From positions 5,891,001-5,955,000 of the forward strand of contig NC_134755.1 of the NCBI RefSeq assembly GCF_050436995.1: a stretch of 64,000 bases of DNA. The letters run 5' to 3'. Below are positions 38,331 to 51,447 of the stretch, piece after piece. The DNA comes from Anticarsia gemmatalis (lineage: Eukaryota; Arthropoda; Insecta; Lepidoptera; Erebidae). The notes under the pieces are model-generated. The model made no database searches, was not told the DNA's origin, and saw only the letters and a program-made list of their open reading frames with translations. The position numbers and the translations under genes were made by a program. Each line of letters starts with the position of its first letter. The first letter of the stretch is position 1.

Positions 38331-41300
38331 ATATCTACGACTCATCGCGCACTGTTTGAGCTCAAGGCAATTCATTGTGCATGTCATCGTTCTATAAAAT
38401 AGTGTACAATAAAAATGAACTACCACCTACACTTTACGGTACATTGGAACGCGACTTTTATAGACTAAAATATTTATATGCATATTTTAGACGTCTATTA
38501 CCATACTGTCACGGCATAGCACACGTACCGCTAGACAAATACTTGTGCAGTTGCCCAACAATCGACTATCCATTCTGACGTACCGTAAAACAGTAAACAG
38601 AACTCCCATGGACCATTACACGCCGAGTATTTGTAAAATAATCAAAATGTTGGTCCCGTTCACAAATGTTTGCTAGAAACTCGTTAAGTTTGTGATTTAT
38701 TTGATGTGATGTGTGCGCAATCGTTTGATAGCGCAGCTTTGTATACCACTTCAAAGTCATGATTTACACACGCCTGAAGTGCTCGACCACCGCGAACAAC
38801 TACTTGACGATAGAAAAACATGCAAAAATACACGTGTTATGTAAACCGATTAACCAAATATATTCGAAAGTTGTTCAAGATCTTATTTATATACTCTCTA
38901 CATTTTTGGGTTACAATAATATAAAATATTTTCATATCTAATAAACAAGCATCAACCAATTAAATGTTGAGTGGTAAAAGAAAACTTCCTTCAAGATTTA
39001 GAAGCGGGTGTTGGTTTTTAGTATAATATTATATAGTGTTTGAGCGCAGTGTTTACGTTGAAAATGATAAAGACCACCCGGCTTTGTATGAGAGCATACA
39101 TTCGGTGGATCCGTTTTGTGCCAACAGCAGTTGGTTTGCCTCAGAACAAACAGAACAAGACAAACAAACACTCGATCGGGGAAAGCGGTCGCATTTGATT
39201 TTTATTTCTTTTGCTCTCAATAGGAAAAAAGCAGTTAACGATTTAACACAAAGAGGCGTCCCGAAGCCTTTTTATTCCTCACCTTTTATGTCGTGAGTGC
39301 TTCACATTATCGCGTCTGAAACGGTCCATTCTCTTTCTGTTTGCGAAAAATTATATTTTTTTATTGTAAACGTTTTTTTAGCAATTACCATAATAGCGTT
39401 AGATTGTTCGGAATACTTTTTCCTTTTAGGGGCTCGGAATTTACTTTATAATATAAAAATGTTCAAACGTTAAGCTTTTAAGACTATACAAATAAAATCC
39501 CCATATTGTTTGATTCATAAAAGAAAATAATCGCCCTACTAAAAAGTTTTCACATAAACACTTTTTTATAGAAAAATACGTTTAAAGCGGAAAATAAACA
39601 GCTAAGTTTGAGGCCATCAACAAACTATCACGTCTTTAGGAGCTCAAAGTCCCTCACTAACGACGTTATCATTGTCGGGAAGGAAAACCGTCAGTTTGGA
39701 AAGCCTGAAAATGCAGCGGGGAGACTAGACGAAAAAATTCGTTTCCGACCGTGACTTGTACATAGTAGGGCTACTCCGCCGCGTAATAAATACTGCCACA
39801 GAGTAAAGATGCAGTCTACCAAAAAACGGTTATACAATTTGTCGCGGTTCCTTTGTGCTCTTTTAGTGTTCTAGGGTTTGAACCTTGAGTTGTTATACCG
39901 CAAACGTGTAAAACAAGTTTTCATTTTTTGCATTTATGTCAATTAACCACCGTACAATAACGAATCGATAATTCTAAGGACTGGGTTTGTTAGGGATATT
40001 ATAAGATTTTTATTATTTATTCAACAATTATAATGTTTGTCTATCGGAAACTTTGTTTGATTTTTTACTAAACCACGTATGGTTTCAAAGGAATGCCGTT
40101 TTTATAATTATTAAAATACAGGAGGTTTGGCGGAGAATGCTAAAGTAACGGAAAATAAAAGTAAATTACCTTGTACCGTAGAATAGCACACTTTGAACTC
40201 ATCGATTAAAGTAAATTTAAGTCAGGTATTAATCTTGCAACCATTTCTTTGTTTACGAACATAAGTACATAATAACACATGTACGCAGAAGCAATTCATT
40301 CGTCATGTGTGTTCATGCATTTTTATTAACTTTTAATTCAGTTACGTTGATTAGTGTGGTTCAAATTATATTCTATTTTTGCTACAGTAATTATGGACGA
40401 TGCTTCGGAGTATTCTATAAATAAAAGTATTAATGTGCGATATTGATTGCATATGTAAACAAAAATTGGCTAAAATGTTCGCGTGAATTTGATGTAAAAA
40501 CTCTCGAATAACCCAATAATTTAAAAATATATACGTTATACATGTCTTTTTTTTAATAATCCTTTCGAGCAATTTCTTTTAATCTAAATAAATAAATATC
40601 AGTGGATAACTCACACACAGTCTACAACGTTAATCAGGGCTACAAAATCGCTTAAAATAAAAAAGGATGGAAAAAGTTCGGATGCTGATTCTGTTAGTCT
40701 GTGTCAGTCCCTAGTAGCGTTGTGTGTAAGGTGTTCGGCTCGCGATCCCCCGTCGCGATAGCACGCACGGCACAACTGATGGCACGATGCGCCGCCCTAT
40801 ACCTATTTGTAATTTACTTAAAAATATGGCCGTAGATAAAGTCAGGGGGTTCTTGCTGGCTAATTCTGCTGTTTTGTTACGTGTCTGTTTAAAGCGTTGA
40901 GAATTTGTAATACTCACCTACTGGAAACCGATCGTATCGCGAAACAATGCGATTTTACACTGATTACCGATCAGCCATTTTGTTCTGACGCTCTCGTATT
41001 TATTTGTAAAGAAAATACGAACAAATTCTCCCTCGTTGGGTATTTCTTTTTTATTGCTACGTTCTCTGAAAATAGAAAACTGTTTGCTGAAGTTTTTTGT
41101 TAAGTAAAATCTGTTTCTATTTTCAGCTGGACTGCGCAAATTCTTGAATCTCTCGATTATTTGAAAATGTAAATACCAGTTTTAAATGCAATGTATTTTC
41201 TGTTGTTTGATAGATTTATATACTTGAGAATGTTTATCTAAATTCTATATTAAATTCTAAAGCGCATAAAAATAGCAATTTTCATAAATTAAAATGAAAT

Positions 41301-43828
41301 GATAATTTAATTAAAAACGAGGGGTAGATCATTAATTTTATATTGCTCACACTCTTAATGAACGCCTGACTTCATTTTGAGCCGTCACTGCGTTATTGTC
41401 GGGAGCGCAAATTAAACATCTCATCTTACACGCGTATGACGGCCTCACGTGTAATTATGCCCATAAATATAGAACTTAAAAATAAAAACGAATATTTTAA
41501 AATTGTTGATCATATTGAATGAAATTTAGTTCCTAGATTTGACATCTGAACGTTTATTTTCAATAGCGATGCTAAGTTTAATAAAAAGTGTTCTGAAAAT
41601 AGAAATATGTAACATTGTTCTTTACGTAAAATGTGCTGACGAAAATGGTGTACGCAAGGGCTTTGAGCTTTGTTCAAGTTTTTCACTAAGCTAAAATTTG
41701 AGATTTGATTAATTGAATGTCATATTCAAAAAAAACAAAAGGGAAAATATGTTTTTGATTTCAATGGAAAAGTGATTGAAAGTAAAACTTATCTTTCAAA
41801 AAAGTATCTTTTTCTTTTGTTCACTTTACAAAAGGTTTATTAATGAAAACTAAATTAATAATCAGATGTCCTTCCCAGCTCCCGGGGGTAATAAAATGGG
41901 TTCAACTTGAAATTAGTTGCGGGAGTATTTGAAACTTTTGGGTTGCATCCGTATTGTAAACGGGATTAATTTTAATGGTTTTAATACTTTAATTACCATA
42001 TTTCACTATGTTTGCGTATATCATAGAAAGCTATCCTTTGTGGGTCCTCGAAAGGGTCTATGGGTTTATTTATTGTTTTTGATAAATACACTTTATTGTC
42101 ATATTGACCCTTATCTTAAAATAAATAAATTAAATAAATTTTTATCTACTCATGTCCACCTGAAATGAGGGAGAGAACACTTTGGCCAAGTACGGGTTGG
42201 ATACTTTATCTTATAATAGAGCAATAAATAAGAATGCAAAAATAAATTGGTCATGCTTGATAATTAAATTAATTAGCTAGATTTACATGGCGTAGAAATA
42301 TTGAGACAAAAAAGCTTTTAGTTCTAGACATTAAGTCAGACTAAAGTAACTCATGGCAAAAAACTTGAAAATTATGTGTCGCAGATAACGAACTTTAATT
42401 ATTTACATTAACATTCAAGCTCGTATTTTAATGAAAAAATATCTTATCTGAAACAAACACCTCGTTTGATGGCTACATTGTATTAATTAATCAAACTCCC
42501 TTTATTAACAAAGTCATTTTTCATCAAAATAAACAAAACTCACAGATATTTTTCATTTTCGTTATCTCAATACAATTCCCTGAACAAATCCCTAAATAAA
42601 TCTAAATAAAAACAATTGTACCGACGTAGACAAAGCGGCTATTAAGCTTGGTATTAGTCATGGTTCTCATTGTGCTATAAATCACCGAAAAACAGGCACC
42701 TCGGCCATTGCGTGACGTCACGAATCCACGATACCTACATACGATGTCATAATTTTGTGTTCGTTTCTTTACGCCCCGTGTAACGCGGGGACAGTATTAA
42801 TTGAATACAAATTCTATTGTCCACGTACAAGTCCACGATATTATTTAAAATTCAGAGGTCATTGTATTTTATATATCAGTTCATAGAACCTTGTGTAAAA
42901 ACAATATAATGCCAACACGACTAAGGCATCTTCTATATCAATATTAACTTAATTCGTATGTGTACATGTGCTTAAAATCGTTGCTTTTACAGGTGTTCAT
43001 TTCTCAGTGTATTTGAATATGTACAGCTAGTTAAATATTGCAAAATTTGCACTATAAGGGTAAACACACACTACATTACTGAAGTTTAAGCATTGTAAAT
43101 AACGAACCGCCCGCGCCGCCCGTTACCAAAGCACACCAATTTCTATTTAGCGGTATAATATTCCATTTGTGTGCAAAACGTGGTATTGAAAATACGATCA
43201 ACTGTCACGTGCATCAGTACATTATTTCACCAATAACTTAGAGGTTTTAACCCTCTACGAGACATGGTTACGAAGTAGCTTTCGTTTCTCGATATTCCAG
43301 TATTAGATAAGATTATACGCATATTATAGACTTCCGTGACAAAACTCCTTTAGAATTTTCACTAGAATTAAAGTAATAATTTTGTGAGATATCTTGGAGA
43401 TAAGCAACGATCCGCGAGGGGGCTTACACCTGAAGTGGAGAACTGGAAATTGGGAACTGTAACTCAACAAGTATTAGGGGAAGAAAACTCCGCAGACTGC
43501 CATCTGTAGGCCTTATCTACCCCCATAAATATCGCACGGAAGCGTACGAACGAGTACGAGTTATGGCACCAGAGGTACTTTCAGTCCTCGCTCTGTAATG
43601 GATAATTCATGCACCCTTCGCCGCTGTTTCATAATTTCCAGACATTTTTTTATAATTATTATCCGAATGTTCGTGACTTTGGAGTGCAGATGCCGTGAAC
43701 AATAAACCTACTAAGTTTTGACTGGTTTTGCTGTTGAAATATTTCAAGAGCTTACTAAAAGGTTTTAGTGAAATTACTCGAGCAATTTCTTTACTTTAGG
43801 CTTTAAACACGCGGTTATTATTTGTTTC

Positions 43829-43842
43829 GTAACCATAGCAAC
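43829..43842. promoter_or_regulatory. X-box-like site (RFX consensus)
   Basis: GTAACCATAGCAAC fits GTHNYY-AT-RRNAAC. It stands in unique-looking non-coding sequence, unlike the copy inside the Helitron-like element. A chance match is possible in 64 kb. Confidence 0.25.
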
Positions 43843-46800
43843 AACAACACTCCCTACACTTTACACCCACATGATATACTCGTACAATTGCGATATAGAA
43901 ACTAAATTAATATGCTGCTAGATATTTCACAGTAACGTGTAATAAAACTATACATTTAAGTAGCCCTTTTATGTATTGACCAAATACAGAGAACTTATGA
44001 TAATCTGAACTGAATAGGCGTTTTCAATCGACATGTTACTGCGGTCGATAGTATTCTATTACCGTTGCACAACTGATTCGGACACGGAACTTGATGTTTC
44101 AATAGTGTCTTTAGTTTACTTACATTGTTGCATATCAATGACGCGATATAAACTACGGCTACTTAATACTTGAAAGTTAGAGTAAAAAGTTATAGAGGAG
44201 TTCAGCACTCTTATATTTTATTGCCTACACGCGTGCTAGTAGCGCGATTCTCTACAATAGGTACTATCGAGTACCGGGAGTTAGACATTTAAAATGTACA
44301 GTAAAAATAGTTCTTACTACGCCATTATCCCTATTCACAATCAGTTAAATGAACGCCATTATAATTACGGTTAAATTCATAAAAGGTATATACTGTGCCT
44401 AATCTACAACAACGTTCACACCCACTGGACCACCAAGGCAGCTCTAGATGCACAAATCATAATAACAAGTACAAAACTACACGAAACTCGTACGCAAATG
44501 TCTACATAATGTATTCGCGGTATAATTTGTAGCCAGTAACAAGAGTCATTAAGGATTTCACACAAGAAAGCTCTGGAAGTTAATTCGAATCCACTATCGC
44601 TGTTTTACAAATGGGTGTGTTGCGAACCTGTTTAATTTTATCTTAGGACAAGAAGGAAAGCATCGTGAACATGCCCACGCGTAATTGTAATGTTCGAAGA
44701 TCAGTAACTTAGTATTAGACTAGAGCCCTATCGGTCTTGTGGGCGTTGTGTAAAGTAACTTAGGAATTGTTGAGAAAATTATAGTATTTACTAATAGAAG
44801 TGGTTATATTATTTGAGAAATAAAAGTATTGTTAGTGGCTATGCGTGTCTTTTTTAAGTAGCTACATTGCAATATGCAACTAAACATTATTATTCGTTTA
44901 ATTACACGTATGTATATGCAAAACGTAAACATATAAGATATACAGAAATTTATCATGGTGTCATAATATTTTGCACTGCCTTCATAACGTTTGCGTCATA
45001 CGAGTAAAGTTTTGATCGGTAATCCTAGCCTGAGACCAGGCATATCCAAAACTTTCATATTTTAAAATACGTATAATTTTTACAATGCAATCTCTAAAAT
45101 TTCAAATTACATAATTACGTCTTCAATTTTGACGTCAAAATGTGCAATTAATTGTCAATAAGCAGTTCATATCGATATAATATGATGAGCTATTAATGAA
45201 TCGATAGTGTCAATAACCAGAAGATGGATAGCGCAATATCTTCGATAGATAATGAAAGAACCACGAACATAAGTAATTAACCCTATTGCTCAACATTCTT
45301 AACGATTACACTCAAATTTTAATCCTTGCATATTCATAAAGGTGGCGGTCTGTGTGGCCTAGTATATTGGTTTTCGTGAATTACGGTTTTTTTTTTCACA
45401 AAATAAAAGACTCGCCTTTTGCGCGTCTTTTGAGATAATTTTAGAAACATGGAATGAGTAGGATATTAAAAAATCATTGAAAAACACACACAATCATTTG
45501 ACTCCAAACTAAGCAGAGCTAGTACTAACCAACTATCTGATAACCAAGCAAACCAAGTAATGATTTCATGTTTATATATTTTTTTACACTGAATCAACAG
45601 CGGTTATAAAGCCAATAGGCGAAATTAAATTATTTCGGCCGGTAAAAAAAATACAAGTGACCAATCCTATATTAAACATATTCAACAATCTAAAGTTATT
45701 CTGAAACTATTCATAGACAAATTTTAATATTGTCGATCAATAATTTTCGTAACACGTAACCTAGATAGAAATAATTTTAGGTACATTGCAAAGTTGGTAT
45801 CTTATCGAATCAAAATTCCAATAACGTTCAAGATCTCATAAGGAAAACGTTAACTTCATTACTTGAGACAGCTGTGTCACAATTTCTAATATCTCGGAGC
45901 AAAATGTTTAACGTTGTCAGACAACCTTTTATCTTAGCAAATTAATTCAAGCCGTATTGTACTTGATAGAGGTAAAATGTCTACGTCTGGCTTTTAAACC
46001 AAGTTTTGGTAGGTGGCGATTATCAAAATAGATTTTGACTTAAATTTTACAACTTAAGTGGACAGCTTTTAAGAATTTGCGAACTGGTCTTTCATTATTC
46101 TAACATTCTTAGCCTTTTGTTGAATATTATTGCTTTTTGGTATGAGCTGTGTTGTATAACTTATATTATGATATACATTCGTTTTTGAGACGGTTACACA
46201 TTTAGAATGTTTCCCAAAGTTATGGTAGCACCAATTTCTTTCATAAATCAAAAGGAATTTCATTTATTACAGCAGTAAAAGCACAACAACGCCCGCTTAC
46301 TATTGTAAGTTTAAAGTTTCTTGTTAATAATTTGAAATATGTTCTTGAACCAAAACTGTAAAGTTCATCGCAAGTATTTCGAACTGGCGAGCGGTAAAAT
46401 ATTTAAAGCAAAATTCTTCAAGTTTCATATTCTTGGTATCTCCTAATTAGCTAATAGTTAACAGAAAATAGCGATGTTCTACCTTCGTTTTATGAATATG
46501 GCACAGCGTAAGAGCCCATAATTTTTACGTCGGAACTTTCCTCGAAGGGTTTCGCGTTTGTGTATAAGTAATGATAATAATCATGGCCTGCCTTCCTCAA
46601 TAACATTTACGTGGAGCAGCCGACATCCATTTATTTCTCCGTTGTCACTCCAATACCACGCGTAGCCTATCCCACTCAATTTTTCTCCGTCACCCTGACT
46701 CTTGACTTCGGGACACGACAGAGGGCTCTTTACTCTCGAAATTGCACCGTAGGGGAGTGCTGATTAATAAAGAAAATAAAAATCCTGAAGACGTGAGTTC

Positions 46801-47358
46801 GAGATATGATTTAGAGAGGGCACGTTCGCGTTTGTGTGTGGAATGAATTCAGATTTTATTCAAAGTGAATATGAAAATTTATAGAATATTATATTGATGG
46901 GAAGGCTGTTGAGTGAGAGTATCTCGGCGGCGGTGATTGAATTTCACTCCATAATGAATATGGATACTCACTTCGGTTTTACATTGAGTGCGAACTCAAA
47001 ATCGAATGTGTCATTATAATGGAATATCTAAAATGATTTCATTATTCAGAAACGATTACATACCTGTGATCAAAGATTACATAATCATATTCACTGATTG
47101 AATTTTAATGATACGAAAGAATCCATTAATATCGCTTCAAATATTATGAAACAATATTTTGTACCCTATTACTTTCGGTAGATTAATTTCATTGTTCCGC
47201 TCAAAATGTCTTAATCTTTTGAACGGTGTTATCCCATAGTTGTATTCAAACAGTTATTAGTTTGAGTCGAGTCATCCAACACCTGGTGTGAAATGCAATC
47301 AAGTTTAATTATTACGGGTATTAATAACAAGGGTGCACTCTAGGGTGAGGTGAAGCCT

Positions 47359-47372
47359 GTTGTCATGGCAAC
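47359..47372. promoter_or_regulatory. X-box-like palindrome (RFX consensus)
   Basis: GTTGTCATGGCAAC fits the X-box form GTHNYY-AT-RRNAAC bound by RFX factors. The identical 14-mer occurs inside the Helitron-like element at 48446-48459, and a further match, GTAACCATAGCAAC, is at 43829-43842. No promoter or gene is visible next to it. Confidence 0.35.
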
Positions 47373-48199
47373 GCCCTCCGTTTGGACACAGCCTGCGACT
47401 GCTCGCACAAATACTTGTTTACTTATTTATGAGTAAAGCTGATTACTCGTGTAATTGTACCACTTTTCATGTGACTGTAATGATATCGAAGCATGGTGAT
47501 GACGTAAAGGCCAATTTTGGCAATAAGGTTTGCAGTTTATTGCGTCGTAATTATATATTATGTAGATGATGTTTTGAGAGGTTCTCGTCAGCGCTCTACG
47601 TGGCCGACTCGCGTGGATGTTATTCTACAAAGTAAGGTCCTTGACGCTTATGCTAAATTTATGACAAAAGCAGTTGTACATACAGAGAAATCGCTAACAT
47701 CAAAGCAGGTTGAGCCTGAAGCTTACCTTAGTTATATTTAACGCAATTACAGAGTCAAAAAATCTCCTATGAAAAAAAGTGCCAAAAATATCCGTACGCT
47801 CTAATGATGTAGGTAGTAATATTTTTTAATACGAAAAGCCGACGGGAGGTACTAGGGCGGAAACTTGCATACTCATAACTGCAATCTCGACCCTTATCGA
47901 GTTAAATTGGGGTTGTAACTATGTCCCTCGACTTAATTAGAGACTAGAGGGTAGCTGTATATTAACATTAAAACGTTTTAAATAGTTCTCAGACCATTTG
48001 TTTATAGAAATATATTATTTTTTATCGTCGCCCTGGTGGAAATAGCCGTGGAAAGTTAATTAATAACGGGATATAATTTGTAAAATTTGATACGATTACT
48101 GTAACAATGATTACAGATATACGAAATAGCACTGAAAATTTTACTCACGTTGACATAAATATTATATTATCTTATTTGCTGCGTTTATAAAAAATACTA

Positions 48200-48630
48200 T
48201 CCATACTAATATTATAAATGCGAAAGTAACTCTGTCTGTCTGTCTGTCTGTCTGTCTGCTACTCAATCACGCCTAAACTACTGAACCAATTTGCATGAAA
48301 TTTGGTATGGAGATATTTTGATATCCGAGAAAGGACATAGGCTACTTTTTACCCCGGGAAAATTACGCATTTCCCGAGAAAATTCAGGTGGCGAATTCAG
48401 TTGTGAATAATCAATATTATAATGACATTAAAATAACAAAATTTCGTTGTCATGGCAACTGTTTTAATGGCGGATATGCCTTAGCGCGATTTCGTTATAG
48501 TATGAGATATAAATAATTTTCCAATATGACCAATAGGAGCAGAGTAACAGTAAAAAGTGTTACAAAAACGTGGAAAATTCTGACCCATTCTCTCTTATGT
48601 GACGCAAGCGAAGTTGCGCGGGTCAGCTAG
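48200..48630 (+). mobile_element. complete Lep1-like non-autonomous Helitron
   Basis: Starts TCCATACTAATATTATAAAT after an A, carries a (GTCT)n microsatellite at 48232-48258, and ends in the hairpin acgcaagcgaagttgcg, cgggtcag and CTAG before a T. This is the A/TC...CTRR/T arrangement expected for Helitrons. It is 431 bp with no coding capacity. An X-box-like palindrome (48446-48459) lies inside. Confidence 0.85.
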
Positions 48631-49301
48631 TGTTTAATAAAATCGACTTCAAAAAGCAGTAAATAACTTAAAATGATTTGTTTGAAAACACATCTTATGC
48701 AAATCTACAATAATAAGAAATATATTGGTTTGTCCTATCTGCTGATACGTTTGAAGTCGTTAAATATAATAATATTATAGTTGATTCTTTTGCCATCCCC
48801 TTATTATTATCATTATAGATCTTCATCATGCATTTGACGAGCATGTAGTGGACACTGTAGCTTTTATTCATATTTTTGGATCTGTGTTTAAACGTTCTAC
48901 ACTCGTAAAATTGATTTCGTACCAATTAATCAAAACATTTATAGGTATTTAAATCGTTGTACTGAAGTGTTAACTTTACAATTAATTTGCAATGGTTTAC
49001 AGGCAATCCGCGAGTTTATTGCACACTAAAGTATTTTTAATTGTGCTTCTTCATTCGCGTGCACGGTAATCAAAGTTGGTACAATCGTTCCTGCCCAATA
49101 AAGGGATCGTTAAATTAGGTGAAATGTTCCCGTTTAAATCAAGCCTTGTTGAAAATACAGGTTCGACGTTTCCAGTTTGATTTTCATTATAAAATATAAT
49201 TGCATGTATTGAGGGGGCTATTGTGTATCTCAGTAGATAACAATTAACCATTAAACATTACATTGTTTTCTTTTTAAAACGACTGTGATTAATACGCTAC
49301 G

Positions 49302-49363
49302 TCTAAGCAGCAATGCCAGTGCATTGCTGCTTAGAAAATCATTACGCAGTCGTAATGATTTTC
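49302..49363. repeat. two abutting perfect hairpins with identical CAGT loops
   Basis: Hairpin 1: CTAAGCAGCAATGC (49303-49316), loop CAGT, then its exact complement (49321-49334); one further T-A pair extends it to 49302 and 49335. Hairpin 2: GAAAATCATTACG (49334-49346), loop CAGT, exact complement (49351-49363). The stems share their junction base. Too short for a normal pre-miRNA. Function unknown. Confidence 0.85.
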
Positions 49364-50232
49364 AAATTGTCGTTGATTAGTTGTCAACTGTGATATACAA
49401 TACGTCTGCTGTACCCGTTTGAATGAAGTATGAAAAAAAAATTAATAAATGCACTAAAATACGGAAAAGGTTTCATCGCTTTTACTATTCGGAAGTTCTA
49501 TCGACCCACTGCATATTAAGGCTTAGCCCAAGCTACGCTTAGCCCAAGCTACATTGGTGAATTCCGTATATACTATTCCACCCTCGCCAACAAACATCAA
49601 TTCATCTTGATATCACTCTCCCGTAGCTAGTGTACTCGGAAACGATTCCAAGAGTGATTGGTGTTTAAAAATGTATTTATAGCTTCTCAAGTAATACTAG
49701 TAGCAATATTTTTTTCTTTATTTTTGTTTTATAAGAGTTATTGGTGGTCAACCCAATGTTAATGACTTAATAGTATAACAGCCAGACTCTTCAAGGAGTC
49801 CTAAGAATTCTAGAGACAGTTGGCTTAAATACCTTAGCGAAGACTACTACTACTACAACTAAAGAATGTTCGCGACATTATTGCTTAACTTACAGATCGT
49901 TTACCATTTCATGAGTTCAAGTAGGTATAAGTACTTTTTGCTTTGCAAAAAAACTCTACATAGTTGATTTAGTAATTAAAGTATCGTAACCTCAAGAATT
50001 TATAGATCGTTGACAATATTGTAAACGTAAACTAGAAAATATAAAACCGATAATAAAATAATATGTATTTTATAGTAAACGGACCTTAAGTATGCTTATT
50101 ACAAAAAGAAAGTTATATTGAACGTAATCACAGTTTATTAGCATCGTCGTTTAATATCGATGCGTAAGAGAAACGTGCGAAGATCGGCAACATTATCCAT
50201 CGATTTTACCATACATTGAGATTACATTGTCC

Positions 50233-50238
50233 TTTATT
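50233..50238 (-). promoter_or_regulatory. candidate robo polyadenylation signal
   Basis: TTTATT on the plus strand is AATAAA on the minus strand. It is the first canonical hexamer downstream of the robo stop and implies a 3' UTR of about 1.1 kb. A second AATAAA is at 50134-50139, and weaker ATTAAA/TATAAA variants are closer to the stop. Position is the only support. Confidence 0.3.
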
Positions 50239-51365
50239 CACTTAGAAATACAAGTACAATGACAAAGCTATTTGAAAATTCTATGTATCCTGAACACACA
50301 GTACAAGTTTTGAAAGCAAATATAATCGAAAAAAAAAATAACCACAGACGTCTTAATGAAAACATTTGTATATCCCTGACCAGTTACAAATGTAACAATG
50401 AGGTGTCTCAGATAGGTCATTATAAGAATATTTCAATCAATGACTATAAGGTGTGTGGAAGTAAAAGAAAAACAAACAGATAAAAAATGTATCCAGTTTT
50501 TAATTAAGCTGGTTTTACAAAGTACAAATTACCTTTCGATACAGTGTAGGAATCTTGTTTCAGTACAAAATGATATACAACTGTGATTGTTTAAAATATA
50601 CACTTTGAATTTTGGTACTCTTCCGAATCACTAATCCACTACACACAATAAATACGTCAATGATAAAATTGTATAAGGATATCAAACATTTCAAAATATT
50701 TACATAAAACGTAAATTTGAATACGAAATTATACTATATCACAGTCACTAGAGAAAGATGAAAACCTAATGCCTACATTACGTTACATAGCAGTCTATTT
50801 GTAAACACATTCACAAGAACTACAATCTTCGAAAGCCGTCTGTTACACCGACGCGTAATAAAGCTTTGTTGCTTCTGAGAATTACTAATTGGATATTGGC
50901 TGCCGAGGCATGTAATTTAACATGTCGATACCGCAACCGCTAATGTTCAAATGACATACTTCCTTCAAATCTATGTAATTTGTCGCGAAGTTAATACATA
51001 AATATACTGTTACTCCATACAATTTACTATATAAGTACTTATTCTTCAAAAGGATGTAATGTCGTCTAACAAAGTTATGGCATCATACAAGTATATATAA
51101 ACTTAGCATTACACCTAAACCTAATTTCATAACTACCTTACACTTAAATGTCTTAGCAAATGAAATATTCTGATAAATATAGTATTTTGTTGAAAATTCT
51201 AATGCAATTTTGTTCCTATTACATTCTATTATTGCGCGACGGTGGCACAGGTATCCCACATTACCTTAATGTTTATAATATGCAAAGACCTTTATACATT
51301 TGTACAGTTCACTATAAAGTAATATTGCTTGTATTACGCACTAGTGATATCAATTTACAAATTAA

Positions 51366-51447
51366 TTAACTTCGATACGTATGACCTGAACAACCTGATG
51401 TCCCTGAGTGATTGGTGAATGCGTGCATCTCGCGATATGGTGATTCC
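51366..51447 (-). CDS. robo: robo terminal coding exon
   Basis: After the acceptor gtttttttcgcag/GGAATC, the frame continues ESPYREMHAFTNHSGTSGC and ends ...YRS-TAA at 51366-51368. The strong polypyrimidine tract, the phase match with exon o and the stop support it. Only 29 residues follow the LPPPP core, so no polyproline CC3 region is present. Confidence 0.85.

Larger units (their letters stand above)
38331..48199. other. no gene seen
   Basis: About 9.9 kb without a supported gene. An 86-codon frame at 39036-39296 is unrecognised. A short GC-rich patch at 43090-43130 (cgcccgcgccgcccgtta) and an imperfect hairpin at 45409-45435 (aaaagactcg and cgcgtctttt) are the only local oddities besides the X-box-like sites. 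Confidence 0.55.
48631..51365. other. robo downstream region and probable 3' UTR
   Basis: From 51365 down to about 50.2 kb this is probably the robo 3' UTR (minus strand); the stretch below it is intergenic. Apart from the twin hairpin at 49302-49363 and the polyadenylation candidates I see no features. Confidence 0.5.

Noticed and set aside
39036..39296. 86-codon plus-strand frame
   Set aside because: No recognisable motif, no splice or promoter context, and a length expected by chance in 64 kb.
45409..45435. Terminator-like hairpin aaaagactcg/cgcgtctttt
   Set aside because: The genome is eukaryotic, the stem has a mismatch and no RNA polymerase III gene precedes it.
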